The notes: generated by a model from the letters alone, not told the origin. A stretch of DNA of 64,000 nt from Lactiplantibacillus dongliensis (GCF_005405105.1 NZ_BJDK01000007.1:50985-114984); one strand, 5' to 3'. Shown: positions 44,136 through 52,912, numbered from the stretch's first letter. Program-made: numbers and translations.

Positions 44136-44708
44136 CTAAAAGTCTTCGTTCAATTCACTAATTGGCGCTAGGCCCAAGTTCTCTGTATGCACCATCTGTT
44201 CACCAGCCCGGGACCATAACCACAATTTCTTGTTCAAGGCTGCTTTGTCGAATTTTTCAGGTTCTGGCAAGACTTTACCAGTCTCTTCATCGTAAGTGGC
44301 GTCTTCAGGAATATTGTTACCACGATAAGTGACACAACTTGGAAGCGCCGTGCCTGGTAGGTCCGCAAAGGTAATGATCTTGTTCAACGAAATCAAATGT
44401 TCCCAAGTTGCTCCGAAATCATAAGTATAGACGATATCCGTCTGCAATAAGTCGGGATAAACATAGGCTTGGGTGGTCAGAATTTCATCATCATCAAAGC
44501 CCATTCCCGTTAATGCGGGAACATATTGCCGGGCTTGTCCTTTCAAATGAAACCCATACAAATGGTAGTTTTCCCACCCAAAAGCAAGTTGAATCAAAAC
44601 GTGTAGCTGGTCATAACGAATCGACAGTGGCACCACTAACTTCCGATAAACCGCGGGATGCACCCCCGCTAACTTAATCATTAATTCCATCGCAGCAGCA
44701 TTATCCAT
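44136..44708 (-). CDS. Plasmid pRiA4b ORF-3-like protein
   Basis: 190 residues. KLAGVHPAVYRKLVVP, LHVLIQLAFGWENYHLYGF and VYTYDFGATWEHLI match the PF07929 pattern (IRPPIWRRLxVP..., DFGDxWxH in relatives). Function of this family is unknown. It lies 30 bp downstream of an amidotransferase and is probably co-transcribed. Confidence 0.82.
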   Translation of the reverse strand: MDNAAAMELMIKLAGVHPAVYRKLVVPLSIRYDQLHVLIQLAFGWENYHLYGFHLKGQARQYVPALTGMGFDDDEILTTQAYVYPDLLQTDIVYTYDFGATWEHLISLNKIITFADLPGTALPSCVTYRGNNIPEDATYDEETGKVLPEPEKFDKAALNKKLWLWSRAGEQMVHTENLGLAPISELNEDF

Positions 44709-44738
44709 CTTACAACACCTTCGACTTTCATTTATGGT

Positions 44739-45404
44739 CTAATTGGTCAGATAATCTAAAATTTTAAATAACGTGGTTTGCGTCGCTTCGGGAATCGGCG
44801 CCGCTAAAATATCAGCAGCAGTCTGCCCTAAAACAGAGCCGGCAATATACGCATGGTCATTGACGACCATCTCCCGCACATTGGTCACTTGGGGTTCCAG
44901 ATGAAACTGGAGACCAACAATTCGGTGTCCCAGTACGAACCCTTGATTACAAACGGCTTCACTCGAAAATAGTAACGTGGCTGCAGCCGGAATCGTAAAC
45001 ATCTCTTCATGCCAGTGCAGCACGTTGAGCGTGGCGGGCAGATCTGGAATCACCGTTGCTTGTCGATACACGGGCGCCCAGCCGACTTCTTTAGCTGGCG
45101 CTTTGGTGATTGGATAACCCAGCGTTTTCGTAATCTGTTGGGCACCGAAGCAAGCCCCAAATATCGGCGTATCGGTCGCCATTAACGCTTTAATTAAGTC
45201 ACGTTCTTGCCTGATCCAGGGCAAGTCATCGTTAGGACTCATCGGCCCACCTAAAATCACCAACAGATCCGTTTGGGCGGCGGTTGGTAATTGACCGAAC
45301 TGGTAAGGATGGTAGATATAGAGTGCATGCCCGTGTCGTGTTGCCCAATCAGCAATCATCCCCGGGCCTTCATCTGGCGTATGTTGCAAAACATTAATTC
45401 GCAT
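44739..45404 (-). CDS. Class I glutamine amidotransferase-like protein
   Basis: 221 residues. GACFGAQ carries the nucleophile Cys; GGPMSPND, HWHEEMF and LQFHLEP hold the remaining class I features (His-Glu). Standalone GATase1 proteins of this GuaA-like type often hydrolyse gamma-glutamyl compounds; substrate unknown. First gene of a pair. Confidence 0.85.
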   Translation of the reverse strand: MRINVLQHTPDEGPGMIADWATRHGHALYIYHPYQFGQLPTAAQTDLLVILGGPMSPNDDLPWIRQERDLIKALMATDTPIFGACFGAQQITKTLGYPITKAPAKEVGWAPVYRQATVIPDLPATLNVLHWHEEMFTIPAAATLLFSSEAVCNQGFVLGHRIVGLQFHLEPQVTNVREMVVNDHAYIAGSVLGQTAADILAAPIPEATQTTLFKILDYLTN

Positions 45405-45506
45405 AAATAACCTTTCGTCAACGGCAAAAATTTAGTTTGGGACTCGCCTGCAAACTCCCATATTAATATTATTATAGCACCAACTACTTATTTGGCGGCC
45501 ACAAAA

Positions 45507-45629
45507 ATGAAAGCGCTGACTTTCTTTAATCAAGCTAAACAAGCCCTACCACTACCCGAAAACGCTACGCTACAAAGTGCTTACCAATTTGGCGTTCAAG
45601 CTGATTTGTTAGCTACTTTGGTCGTGTAG
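45507..45629 (+). CDS. Short open frame, possibly a gene remnant
   Basis: 40 codons (MKALTFFNQAKQALPLPENA onward) ending at TAG. The composition is protein-like, but no ribosome site is evident, and the start overlaps a cre-like sequence. It may be the 5' stub of a lost gene. The surrounding 45405-45884 holds nothing else I can name. Confidence 0.25.
   Translation: MKALTFFNQAKQALPLPENATLQSAYQFGVQADLLATLVV
45508..45521 (+). promoter_or_regulatory. cre-like site
   Basis: TGAAAGCGCTGACT matches the CcpA consensus TGWAANCGNTNWCA at 13 of 14 positions. No intact gene lies directly downstream. Confidence 0.45.
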
Positions 45630-45884
45630 CCAGACTTAAACCTTCAACAACCAATACGCTGAGACTGGACAAACGCTTAATCCAACCACAGCCACGATGA
45701 TTCTTAAACGTTTGCACGTTGCTTATTCGCAAAAAATGTCACCAGTTAGTAACCACGCAACCAATAATTATATCTACCCTTGATAGCTTTTCCTTTTCTA
45801 ATTTATTTCCGAATAAGCAGTTGATATAACCAAGCTTCAATATCATATAATGGTATTTACTCCTATATACGATATAATCAGGCT

Positions 45885-46253
45885 ATGAAAAAGCCAGCGT
45901 TCGAATTCTACCAACGACCAAATGGTCACACTGAATTTATCGAGTTTCTACAAACTCTCCCAGAAAAAGATCGCGCCAAGTTAGTCGCAAATATTGCCAA
46001 TGTGCAGGACCAAGGATTAATCGTAGCTAGAAAGATGAAATGGATTAAAAGAATAGATGATAACTTATTTGAACTACGATCAAAAACTGGCAATAATATT
46101 CAGCGCGGCCTGAACTTTCATGTAACTGGGACAAATTATCAAATTACACATGGTTTCACTAAAAAAACACAAAAGACACCCTCACACGAAATACAACATG
46201 CCTTAGAAATCAGAGCCGAATATTGGAAGGAGCACAACCATGACCAGCATTAA
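45885..46253 (+). CDS. higB: HigB/RelE-type toxin (phage Gp49-like family)
   Basis: 122 residues, basic, starting MKKPAFEFYQRPNG. KMKWIKRIDDNLFELRSKTG and ITHGFTKKTQKTPSHEIQ-type strands (ELRSK, HGFTKKTQKTP) are diagnostic of HigB/Gp49 RelE-like mRNA interferases. The antitoxin gene overlaps its end by 14 bp. Toxin before antitoxin is the hig order. Confidence 0.87.
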   Translation: MKKPAFEFYQRPNGHTEFIEFLQTLPEKDRAKLVANIANVQDQGLIVARKMKWIKRIDDNLFELRSKTGNNIQRGLNFHVTGTNYQITHGFTKKTQKTPSHEIQHALEIRAEYWKEHNHDQH

Positions 46254-46515
46254 TTTTAATAGTTATTTGAAAAACGCCTTAAAAGATCCTGCATTTAAGA
46301 AGGATTTCGATAATGAATATTCAAAATTAGCCAGCGCAGCAGCACTGATGAAGGCTCGTGAAGCTGCTGGACTGACGCAACAAGAACTTGCAGACAAAGC
46401 GGCTGTACCTCAATCAACTATCACTAGAATTGAACGTGGTGCTAACACTTCTTTTGATACCCTATCAAAAATTGCATTTGCTTTAGGAAAACGATTGACT
46501 ATTAGTTTCTCTTAA
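46240..46515 (+). CDS. higA: HigA-type antitoxin, XRE family
   Basis: 91 residues; HTH at about 45-90: AAGLTQQELADKAAVPQSTITRIERG. It should neutralise the toxin and repress the operon. AAGGAG upstream lies inside the toxin gene, giving coupled translation. Confidence 0.88.
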   Translation: MTSINFNSYLKNALKDPAFKKDFDNEYSKLASAAALMKAREAAGLTQQELADKAAVPQSTITRIERGANTSFDTLSKIAFALGKRLTISFS

Positions 46516-46517
46516 CT

Positions 46518-46564
46518 AAAAATGACTTCATCCAACACTCGTGCTAGTAGGATGAGGTCATTTT
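46518..46564. terminator. Bidirectional terminator
   Basis: AAAATGACTTCATCC/GGATGAGGTCATTTT between higA and the convergent TetM-like gene. Confidence 0.82.
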
Positions 46565-46599
46565 CAGTTGGTATTACATTTATAGTACGACCAACATTT

Positions 46600-48558
46600 C
46601 TATAATTCAGCTAACTCGGCCGCGGTATAAACATACGGCACATGCGCCATTGTCGGCACTTGATCCCAAGGCACGGGATAACCAGCACCATGCGCACAAA
46701 AGACCGAATCTGGCGTATTTTCTAAATCAGCAACCGGTTGATACGCTTGGGCTGCTACCACTTCTTCAGCGTTGTGACAAGGCCGATAACCATCAATCAA
46801 GCATTCTAGTTGGCCCTGTCCATGCGTATAAGCATTGACCGATTGCGAATAATCCTGCATCTCAGCCACCGGTGCCGTCCCAGTCAATACAACTAAGTCA
46901 CTGCCGTTAGCAGCTGGCTCTGGACCTTCAAAGCTACCTTGCATCCGTTGAATATCCGTCATTGCCCGACCAACTTGAGCCTGGCCCACCTCTAAGCGGA
47001 ATCGATACCATGGCTCTAGTAACTGGCACGCCTGTTGGGCTTTCAGCATCATTAAACCTTGCCGTACCGCCCGCCAGGTGGCTTCCCGAAAGTCACCGCC
47101 GACCGAGTGTACATTGCTGGCGCGCCCTGTTACGAGCGTTAGCTTCACATCCGTTAACGGGGCGCCAACTAACACCCCCAGTTGATCCTTCGCCTGCAAA
47201 TTCGACAACACTTGATGTTGCCAATTGCGACCCAATACTTCTAACGGACAATCAGCTGCAAACGTCAGTCCACTACCCGGTGCAGTCGGTTGCAGGAGTA
47301 AATGTACTTCTGAATAATGGCGCAACGGCTCAAAATGACCGACGCCTTCCACTGCTTGGGTAATGGTTTCTTTATATAAAATACTCCCCTCACCAAAGCC
47401 AATGTCTAACTGAAATTGCGTCTGGAGACGTTGCTGCAAGATCTCTAATTGGACCTTTCCCATAATCTGTAACCGAATTTCTTGTAATTCCGCTGACCAG
47501 ACCACGTGCAGTTGTGGGTCTTCATCCGCTAACTGTTGCAAGATGGTTAGACAGTGATGCAGATCATTGTCTTTGGGATCAACCGTATAATTCAAGACGG
47601 GTTGAATCACCGGCATCGCTGCATCAGGTTCAATCCCTAGTCCTCGCCCCGGATGCGTGTCTGTCAAATTAGGAATCGCCGCCACGTCATCAGCCGTTAA
47701 AGTCGGCACAATTTGAAATTTTGAACCGTTATAAACGCGAATTTGATTAATTTGCTGATTATCAAGGAGATACCCCTTCGTTTTCAATTCGCCACCCGTA
47801 ACACGCAACCAGGTCAACCGGGTCCCTGCATCGTCATATGACACCTTGAAGACCCGCGCCCCGAATGTTGATTTAACGGGCGTTGGCTCAGTCCACTGGG
47901 CCAGTCCTGCTAGCAAGTCATCGACTCCATCCACCTTGAGCGCCGCACCGAAGTAACATGGAAATACAGCTCGTTGCTGAATCAGTTGCTTAATGGTAGC
48001 TGCCGTCAATTCACCAGTCTCTAAATACTGTTCTAAAATCGTGTCGTCTTGCATCGCCATCGTTTCGATCGTCTCAGCGGACAGCGTCGCGTCAAAAGCC
48101 ACGCACCCGGCCGACAACTCTGTCTGTAGTTGCGTTAACAGGGCCGCCTGATTGGTTCCCGGAACATCCATCTTATTCACAAAAATGAACGTTGGCACGT
48201 GATAATGTGCCAATAACCGCCATAAAGTCCGTGTGTACCCTTGAACACCATCAGTCGCCGAAACGACTAAAATCGCATAATCGAGCACACTTAAAACTTG
48301 CTCCGTTTGCGATGCAAAATCCACGTGTCCCGGAGTATCTAGTAACGTTAACTTGAGATCTTGATAGCTTAAATTCGCCTGATGCGAAAAAATGGTAATC
48401 CCGCGTTGCTTTTCCAAATCATCGGGATCTAAAAAAGCATCCCCTTTATCAACGCGACCCAATTGTCGAAGCGTCCCGGCTCGATACAGCAACGCTTCAG
48501 ATAACGTTGTTTTACCGGCATCGACATGGGCGATAATGCCCGCTGTAATTGATTGCAT
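46600..48558 (-). CDS. TetM-like translational GTPase (EF-G paralogue)
   Basis: 652 residues, the size of TetM/TetO. N-terminal G domain: AHVDAGKTT (G1), RGITI (G2), DTPGH (G3), NKMD (G4). Domains II to V follow as in EF-G; the C-terminus is rather short. Ribosomal protection proteins of this type free the ribosome from tetracycline; chromosomal relatives in lactobacilli can be housekeeping paralogues. Base composition resembles the neighbouring genes, and no mobile element flanks it, so I infer an intrinsic gene. Drug resistance is not shown. Confidence 0.85.
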   Translation of the reverse strand: MQSITAGIIAHVDAGKTTLSEALLYRAGTLRQLGRVDKGDAFLDPDDLEKQRGITIFSHQANLSYQDLKLTLLDTPGHVDFASQTEQVLSVLDYAILVVSATDGVQGYTRTLWRLLAHYHVPTFIFVNKMDVPGTNQAALLTQLQTELSAGCVAFDATLSAETIETMAMQDDTILEQYLETGELTAATIKQLIQQRAVFPCYFGAALKVDGVDDLLAGLAQWTEPTPVKSTFGARVFKVSYDDAGTRLTWLRVTGGELKTKGYLLDNQQINQIRVYNGSKFQIVPTLTADDVAAIPNLTDTHPGRGLGIEPDAAMPVIQPVLNYTVDPKDNDLHHCLTILQQLADEDPQLHVVWSAELQEIRLQIMGKVQLEILQQRLQTQFQLDIGFGEGSILYKETITQAVEGVGHFEPLRHYSEVHLLLQPTAPGSGLTFAADCPLEVLGRNWQHQVLSNLQAKDQLGVLVGAPLTDVKLTLVTGRASNVHSVGGDFREATWRAVRQGLMMLKAQQACQLLEPWYRFRLEVGQAQVGRAMTDIQRMQGSFEGPEPAANGSDLVVLTGTAPVAEMQDYSQSVNAYTHGQGQLECLIDGYRPCHNAEEVVAAQAYQPVADLENTPDSVFCAHGAGYPVPWDQVPTMAHVPYVYTAAELAEL

Positions 48559-48741
48559 AATATCCCGCCTGTCTTAAATAAAATAACTGCTATGTACCCT
48601 ATCTATCATAACATGCTACTTGCCAGCACCCAGTTTGCAAAGTCAGCTAGTAAACCACGCTTAACTATTTTTAAGAAACCGCTTTATTCATGATAGATAT
48701 CTGTTATAGTGAAACTGATAACCAGTTAGGGGGACTTTCAC

Positions 48742-50154
48742 ATGCACACGATCGAACAACTCGACGATGGACGTGCCGTTTATTTAAATGGCAAGCTAAT
48801 TCAGGTTTCTGAAATACCGATTTTTCGGAAAACGCTCGCGTTGAATAACCAATACTATACCCTGCAAAAGACCCATCCAGCAGTTCACACTTACCAAGAA
48901 AATGGCCACAACTACGACATTGCCTACAAAGTACCACGCAATGTGGCTGATTTGCGGCAAAAGCATCAGGCCTATCAGGAAATTGCGCAAACCAATAACG
49001 GAATGCTAGGTCGCACCCCAGACTTTTTAGCCACCGGGATGGGTATCTTAGCGGAACGCTATGCCTTCTTGGGGCATAACAAATGGACTGATTTCGCTGT
49101 CAATGCGAAACACTATGCTGAATGGATTAAGGCAAATGACATTTTTATCAGTCATGCCCTGCAAAATCCACAATTAGACCGCACTAAACCGATTAATCAG
49201 ATTCCTAGCGGTTACACCGGGGTGCATACCGTTGAACGCCGCGCTGACGGCATTGTGGTTTCTGGCGCCAAAATGGTGAATACCATGGCGCCAATTGCAG
49301 ATGACTTATTGATCTTCAATCCACCGGAATTATTGTTGGAAAAAGGCGATACTAGTTATGCCGTTGCTTTTGCTACCCCATTGAATACACCCGGCGTTAA
49401 GATTATTTGTCGGAAGTTACTCGATCATCCCGGCTATACCGAAGACGATTATCCACTAAGCAACGCTTTAGATGAGATTGATGCCTATGTCGTCTTTGAC
49501 CAGGTCTTCATTCCATGGGAAAAAGTCTTCGTTGAAAACGACACCGACATGAGTAACCGCTTCTTCATCGAATCCGGGATTTTTGGGCACACCTCGCACC
49601 AAGATGAAGTTCGCGGGATTACCAAGTTGGAATTCGCCACTAGTTTGGCGATTCGTGTTGCCCATACGTTAGGCTTAGATGGCTTTTTAGGTGTTCAAGA
49701 AAAGCTTGGTAGTTTGACGGCTCACTTGGAACTGATCAAAGGCACGATTGCCCGATCCGAAGATGAAGGCCAACTAGACGAATTTGGGATATACACCCCG
49801 AACTTACAAGCTTTATTAGCCGTTCGCGCTAGTTTACCCGCCTTTTATGATGAAGCATTGCGGGTCATTCAACACTTAGCTGCGGGCTCAATGGTCGGTG
49901 TTCCCGGTTTTGAAGAATTCGCTGGCGACAATGGGCCAATCTTGGATCAAGCATTGACGACGTCACGAGCTGATTCACGGGAACGGTCGAAATTATTGAA
50001 TTTAGCATTTGATTTAAGTAGTTCTGGTTTCGGCCAACGTCAGTTAATGTATGAATATTATCATGGCGGTGACCCGATGCGAATTCGCTCGAAGCATTAT
50101 TTGGATGAGGATTTACAGGCTGGAAATGCGATGTTGGATCGGTTATTAAAATAA
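48742..50154 (+). CDS. 4-hydroxyphenylacetate 3-monooxygenase family oxygenase (HpaB-like)
   Basis: 470 residues, acyl-CoA dehydrogenase-like fold of HpaB/PvcC. GMGILAERYAFLG, TNNGMLGRTPDFLATGM, VVSGAKMVNTMAPIADD and PWEKVFVENDT correspond to FAD and substrate regions. It uses FADH2 and O2 to hydroxylate phenols or to open related rings; no flavin reductase (HpaC) is adjacent. AGGGGG precedes the ATG. Substrate unknown. Confidence 0.88.
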   Translation: MHTIEQLDDGRAVYLNGKLIQVSEIPIFRKTLALNNQYYTLQKTHPAVHTYQENGHNYDIAYKVPRNVADLRQKHQAYQEIAQTNNGMLGRTPDFLATGMGILAERYAFLGHNKWTDFAVNAKHYAEWIKANDIFISHALQNPQLDRTKPINQIPSGYTGVHTVERRADGIVVSGAKMVNTMAPIADDLLIFNPPELLLEKGDTSYAVAFATPLNTPGVKIICRKLLDHPGYTEDDYPLSNALDEIDAYVVFDQVFIPWEKVFVENDTDMSNRFFIESGIFGHTSHQDEVRGITKLEFATSLAIRVAHTLGLDGFLGVQEKLGSLTAHLELIKGTIARSEDEGQLDEFGIYTPNLQALLAVRASLPAFYDEALRVIQHLAAGSMVGVPGFEEFAGDNGPILDQALTTSRADSRERSKLLNLAFDLSSSGFGQRQLMYEYYHGGDPMRIRSKHYLDEDLQAGNAMLDRLLK

Positions 50155-50173
50155 GACGATAGTCACAACTCAA

Positions 50174-50217
50174 AAAGTAGACTTCAGACAAATTTTGCCC
50201 GAAGTCTACTTTTTTGA
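50174..50217. terminator. Bidirectional terminator
   Basis: AAAAAGTAGACTTC/GAAGTCTACTTTTTT between the HpaB-like gene and the convergent RGTWY gene. Confidence 0.88.
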
Positions 50218-50754
50218 CTACAATTGATAGTGCCGATCACCTTTAAACCAACGCTTAGCATTGGCTTTAGCAGCTCTTTTAGAATGATAGCCATACCCAT
50301 CCGTCCAAATACCTGCACCACCGGCCATTTGTAACAGCTGAACCTTTTTCCCGTGAATTCGATGTGTCACTTTACGATAGTAATCCCCATCCCCGGCACT
50401 CTGATACCAGCCATAAGTTTGCGTCCAATGTTCCCCTTTGTAGGTAAAATTGCGCCCAATAATCCAACTTGGATGTTTCATTTTAGCACCCTGTTTCGGA
50501 TAAGCCGTCGTCTTACGTGAATGCAACCGATTGGTATACTTACCATCTGACATTTTTCGTGTTGAAATCTTAATACGGATGATTTTATGATCATAGTTGT
50601 CATAAGTATACCAAGTTCCCCGTATCCGCTTGGGGAATGTTTTAATGGTATACGCTGACGCTTGTGCCTTTTGATCGTTTGGCTTTAAAAACAAACCACT
50701 CACCATTATCGCCAACGTTGCCAGAAACATGACTAATAGTCGTTTGACTTTCAT
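50218..50754 (-). CDS. Small secreted protein of the RGTWY family (4)
   Basis: 178 residues, signal peptide about 1-33 (ends QKAQA). FPKRIRGTWYTYDNYDHK opens the mature part, followed by basic, Tyr- and Lys-rich sequence and WFKGDRHYQL at the end. Like its relatives it lacks Cys and wall anchors. Function unknown. AGGAGGAG before the ATG. Confidence 0.75.
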   Translation of the reverse strand: MKVKRLLVMFLATLAIMVSGLFLKPNDQKAQASAYTIKTFPKRIRGTWYTYDNYDHKIIRIKISTRKMSDGKYTNRLHSRKTTAYPKQGAKMKHPSWIIGRNFTYKGEHWTQTYGWYQSAGDGDYYRKVTHRIHGKKVQLLQMAGGAGIWTDGYGYHSKRAAKANAKRWFKGDRHYQL

Positions 50755-50864
50755 TTGTTACTCCTCCTCCATTTATCATTAATCTTAGTTCAAACACACA
50801 TATCGTTCAATCAGTAAAGTCTAATATGAGAGGCCTTCATTAGTCTAATTTAATTAACCCCGAA

Positions 50865-50880
50865 TGTTTCACGTGAAACA
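50865..50880. promoter_or_regulatory. parS: parS site (perfect)
   Basis: TGTTTCACGTGAAACA, an exact match and a full 16-bp palindrome, between divergent genes. Confidence 0.92.
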
Positions 50881-50976
50881 TTCATCGCTTTGGTTATTCA
50901 AAGTTGCCAAGTATTTCACTTTCTTGTATACTACTAACCATTCGGCCACAATGGCGAAATAAGGAGATGATCAACG

Positions 50977-51018
50977 ATGATGGCATCGTTATTAGTACGG
51001 AAAAGTGCTGCCTGCTAG
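50977..51018 (+). CDS. Leader peptide of the fusB-type gene (13 residues)
   Basis: MMASLLVRKSAAC with AAGGAG at the right distance. Its codons overlap the first of several mutually exclusive hairpins, as in ermC-type attenuators, where a stalled ribosome on the leader frees the next gene's ribosome site. Confidence 0.7.
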   Translation: MMASLLVRKSAAC

Positions 51019-51081
51019 CGACACTTTTCTGCTCGACCTTTCAGAGAAGTGTCTAGTTTGAATCTGAAAGGAACTTTATTT
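51001..51081 (+). promoter_or_regulatory. Translational attenuator of the fusB-type gene
   Basis: Three competing stems: GAAAAGTG with CACTTTTC (51000-51029); GACACTTTTCTG (51020-51031) with CAGAGAAGTGTC (51042-51053); and CCTTTCAGA (51037-51045) with TCTGAAAGG (51063-51071). The last hides the AAAGGA ribosome site. Stalling on the leader peptide would disrupt the first two and change access to the third. Confidence 0.7.
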
Positions 51082-51735
51082 ATGAAACCAACTATTACCA
51101 CCTATCAATACAATTACATCACCCAGCAAGTTGACGACCTCGTCAGTGCGGAGCTTTCCGTTAATGATAAACAAGTGTTGGCAGCGGTCTTGGCTAAAAT
51201 TCTCGACCGCATTACCCCACTCTTGCCAATGGATGAACCGGTTGCCCAAACTTTTGTAACTCAGTTGCGAGCGGAGCGGCTCACACGTGCGAAAGCGGCG
51301 AAACTAATCGCACCGCTAGTGCCGTTAGTGATCCCGTTTCCACAACTAACGTCCAAGCAACTGGAAAAGCTCTTCCGGAAAGTTAAAAAGCTGAAACAAC
51401 CTAGCTGGTCAGCGATGCACTTACACGAAATGACTTACTTGGGTTGGAATGATGGTGGTAGCCAAAAGAAATACCTCGTTGCCCCCTATCAAGGCCGCTT
51501 AATTGGGATTCAAGGTGAACTCGCACCACAAACGGTCAAAGGTGTTTGTGCGATTTGCCAAACAATCGGAAATGTCGCCCTATTCTTATCAACAACCAAA
51601 TCGTCTGGACTGGGAACCTACACTAAAAAGGGCAATTACATTTGTCGTGATAGTGCCCAATGCAATCGGCAATTAACTGATCCACAGCCGTTAGCCGACT
51701 TTTTGACGGTTGTTCGACCGCAACGAAAAAAATAG
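51082..51735 (+). CDS. FusB-family EF-G-binding zinc protein
   Basis: 217 residues starting MKPTITTYQYNYI, which resembles staphylococcal FusB/FusC (HQYNYI). The C-terminal zinc site CAIC...CRDSAQC with KGNYICRDS is conserved. FusB binds EF-G and releases it from the ribosome, giving fusidic acid resistance. In a lactobacillus it may be intrinsic. The preceding leader with a 13-residue peptide suggests inducible translation. Resistance itself is not shown. Confidence 0.87.
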   Translation: MKPTITTYQYNYITQQVDDLVSAELSVNDKQVLAAVLAKILDRITPLLPMDEPVAQTFVTQLRAERLTRAKAAKLIAPLVPLVIPFPQLTSKQLEKLFRKVKKLKQPSWSAMHLHEMTYLGWNDGGSQKKYLVAPYQGRLIGIQGELAPQTVKGVCAICQTIGNVALFLSTTKSSGLGTYTKKGNYICRDSAQCNRQLTDPQPLADFLTVVRPQRKK

Positions 51736-51746
51736 CCTAATAAAAC

Positions 51747-51794
51747 TGGCGCTCAAGCAAGACTCATACATCGAGCCTTGCTTGGGCGCCTTTA
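51747..51794. terminator. Bidirectional terminator
   Basis: GGCGCTCAAGCAAG/CTTGCTTGGGCGCC between the convergent fusB-type and UDG genes. Confidence 0.82.
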
Positions 51795-51800
51795 AAATTG

Positions 51801-52385
51801 CTAATCATTAGCCATAATCGTGGCAATCCGTTGTTGTAACTCCGGTACTACCGTTTCCAGAAACCAGGGATGCTGCTTCAACCACCCATAATTTAGCGGT
51901 GAAGGATGGACTAGCGGAAAGTACGTTGGCAGATAACTTTGATACTGTTGAATCGTTGCCGTAAGCGTCCGCGGTGGTCGGTTTAAATAGGCCTTTTGCG
52001 CGTATTGGCCGATTAAAATGGTCAACTGAATCTCTGGCATTAACTTTAATAATGGCGCATGCCATTTTGCCGCGAAGTCTTTCCGCGGTGGTAAATCGCC
52101 GCCATGTGGCCGCTTTCCAGGATAGTAAAAGTCCAATGGTAACACCGCAAACTGCCCAGACTGATAAAACTGCGCTTTGGTTACTCCTAACCATGCTCGC
52201 AAGCGATCCCCACTCGCATCATCCCAAAATGTTAGTTTCTCTTGCGCTCGACGACTGGGCGCTTGGCTGATTAATAAAATCTTAGCGTGCGGCTCAATAT
52301 GATAGAGCGGTTGAATGCCATTTGCCGTAAAGCGTTGATTTTGTGGGTCGGCCTGAATCGCTTGAAAGATTTCATCAGCAGTCAT
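51801..52385 (-). CDS. Uracil-DNA glycosylase superfamily protein
   Basis: 194 residues. ILLISQAPSRRAQE (catalytic-loop region), VLPLDFYYPGKRPHGGD and PLVHPSPLNYGW (HPSP motif) match the UDG superfamily (UdgX/family 4-5-like set). It probably removes damaged bases, but the classical catalytic Asp is replaced here, so activity is uncertain. It overlaps the preceding UPF0158 gene by 4 bp. Confidence 0.8.
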   Translation of the reverse strand: MTADEIFQAIQADPQNQRFTANGIQPLYHIEPHAKILLISQAPSRRAQEKLTFWDDASGDRLRAWLGVTKAQFYQSGQFAVLPLDFYYPGKRPHGGDLPPRKDFAAKWHAPLLKLMPEIQLTILIGQYAQKAYLNRPPRTLTATIQQYQSYLPTYFPLVHPSPLNYGWLKQHPWFLETVVPELQQRIATIMAND

Positions 52386-52780
52386 TTAACAACCATAATC
52401 TGATTGTCCTGACACCACTCAATCGCAATATTCCGATAAGCTGCATCACGGAAGCGATACCACTGATCCGTCATGCCAAAGTCAGCGAGTCGATCACGAA
52501 AATAACGAAACGCCCCACGCCCACTAATGCTGCGTGTAAGTTGGGCTTGCTGTTTGCCATCCGGTAATTGCCAAATAAAGGCTTCCATAATGTGGTAATC
52601 ATTGATGTCATACTTAGAAGGTAAACTGAGATATTGATCAAAGTGCGCCTCAATCTCATCGCTGTCCGCATCTAACATGACCATTGCTACCTCACCAGTC
52701 ACCTTATTGTAGTAATAACGACTTTCGTCATTGGCCATTTCGACCGCTTCCATCACATCGTCCAATTTAACTTGCATCAC
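52382..52780 (-). CDS. UPF0158 family protein
   Basis: 132 residues, start ATG-ATG. KLDDVMEAVEM, YYYNKVTGEVAMV, ISGRGAFRYFRDRL and WYRFRD are hallmarks of the UPF0158 family. Function unknown. It is translationally coupled to the UDG gene. Confidence 0.82.
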   Translation of the reverse strand: MMQVKLDDVMEAVEMANDESRYYYNKVTGEVAMVMLDADSDEIEAHFDQYLSLPSKYDINDYHIMEAFIWQLPDGKQQAQLTRSISGRGAFRYFRDRLADFGMTDQWYRFRDAAYRNIAIEWCQDNQIMVVK

Positions 52781-52874
52781 AACTCCCTCGCTTTACGTTG
52801 ACTTTTAATACACTCTGCACCTATCATACACCGTTTTAACAATTGTAAATATGCTCATTTTGCCGTTACAACTT

Positions 52875-52912
52875 AATAAATGCTAGGAAAGTCTTTTCCA
52901 TAACATTTATAT
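52875..52912 (-). terminator. Hairpin at the distal end of CRISPR array 1
   Basis: AAATG-GGAAA/TTCC-CATTT stem lies 25 bp beyond the last repeat in the direction of transcription; no clear T run follows, so it may only stabilise or weakly end the transcript. Confidence 0.4.

Noticed and set aside
46600..48558. Recently acquired tetracycline resistance gene
   Set aside because: No flanking transposon features and base use like the neighbours; a paralogue of EF-G is the simpler reading.
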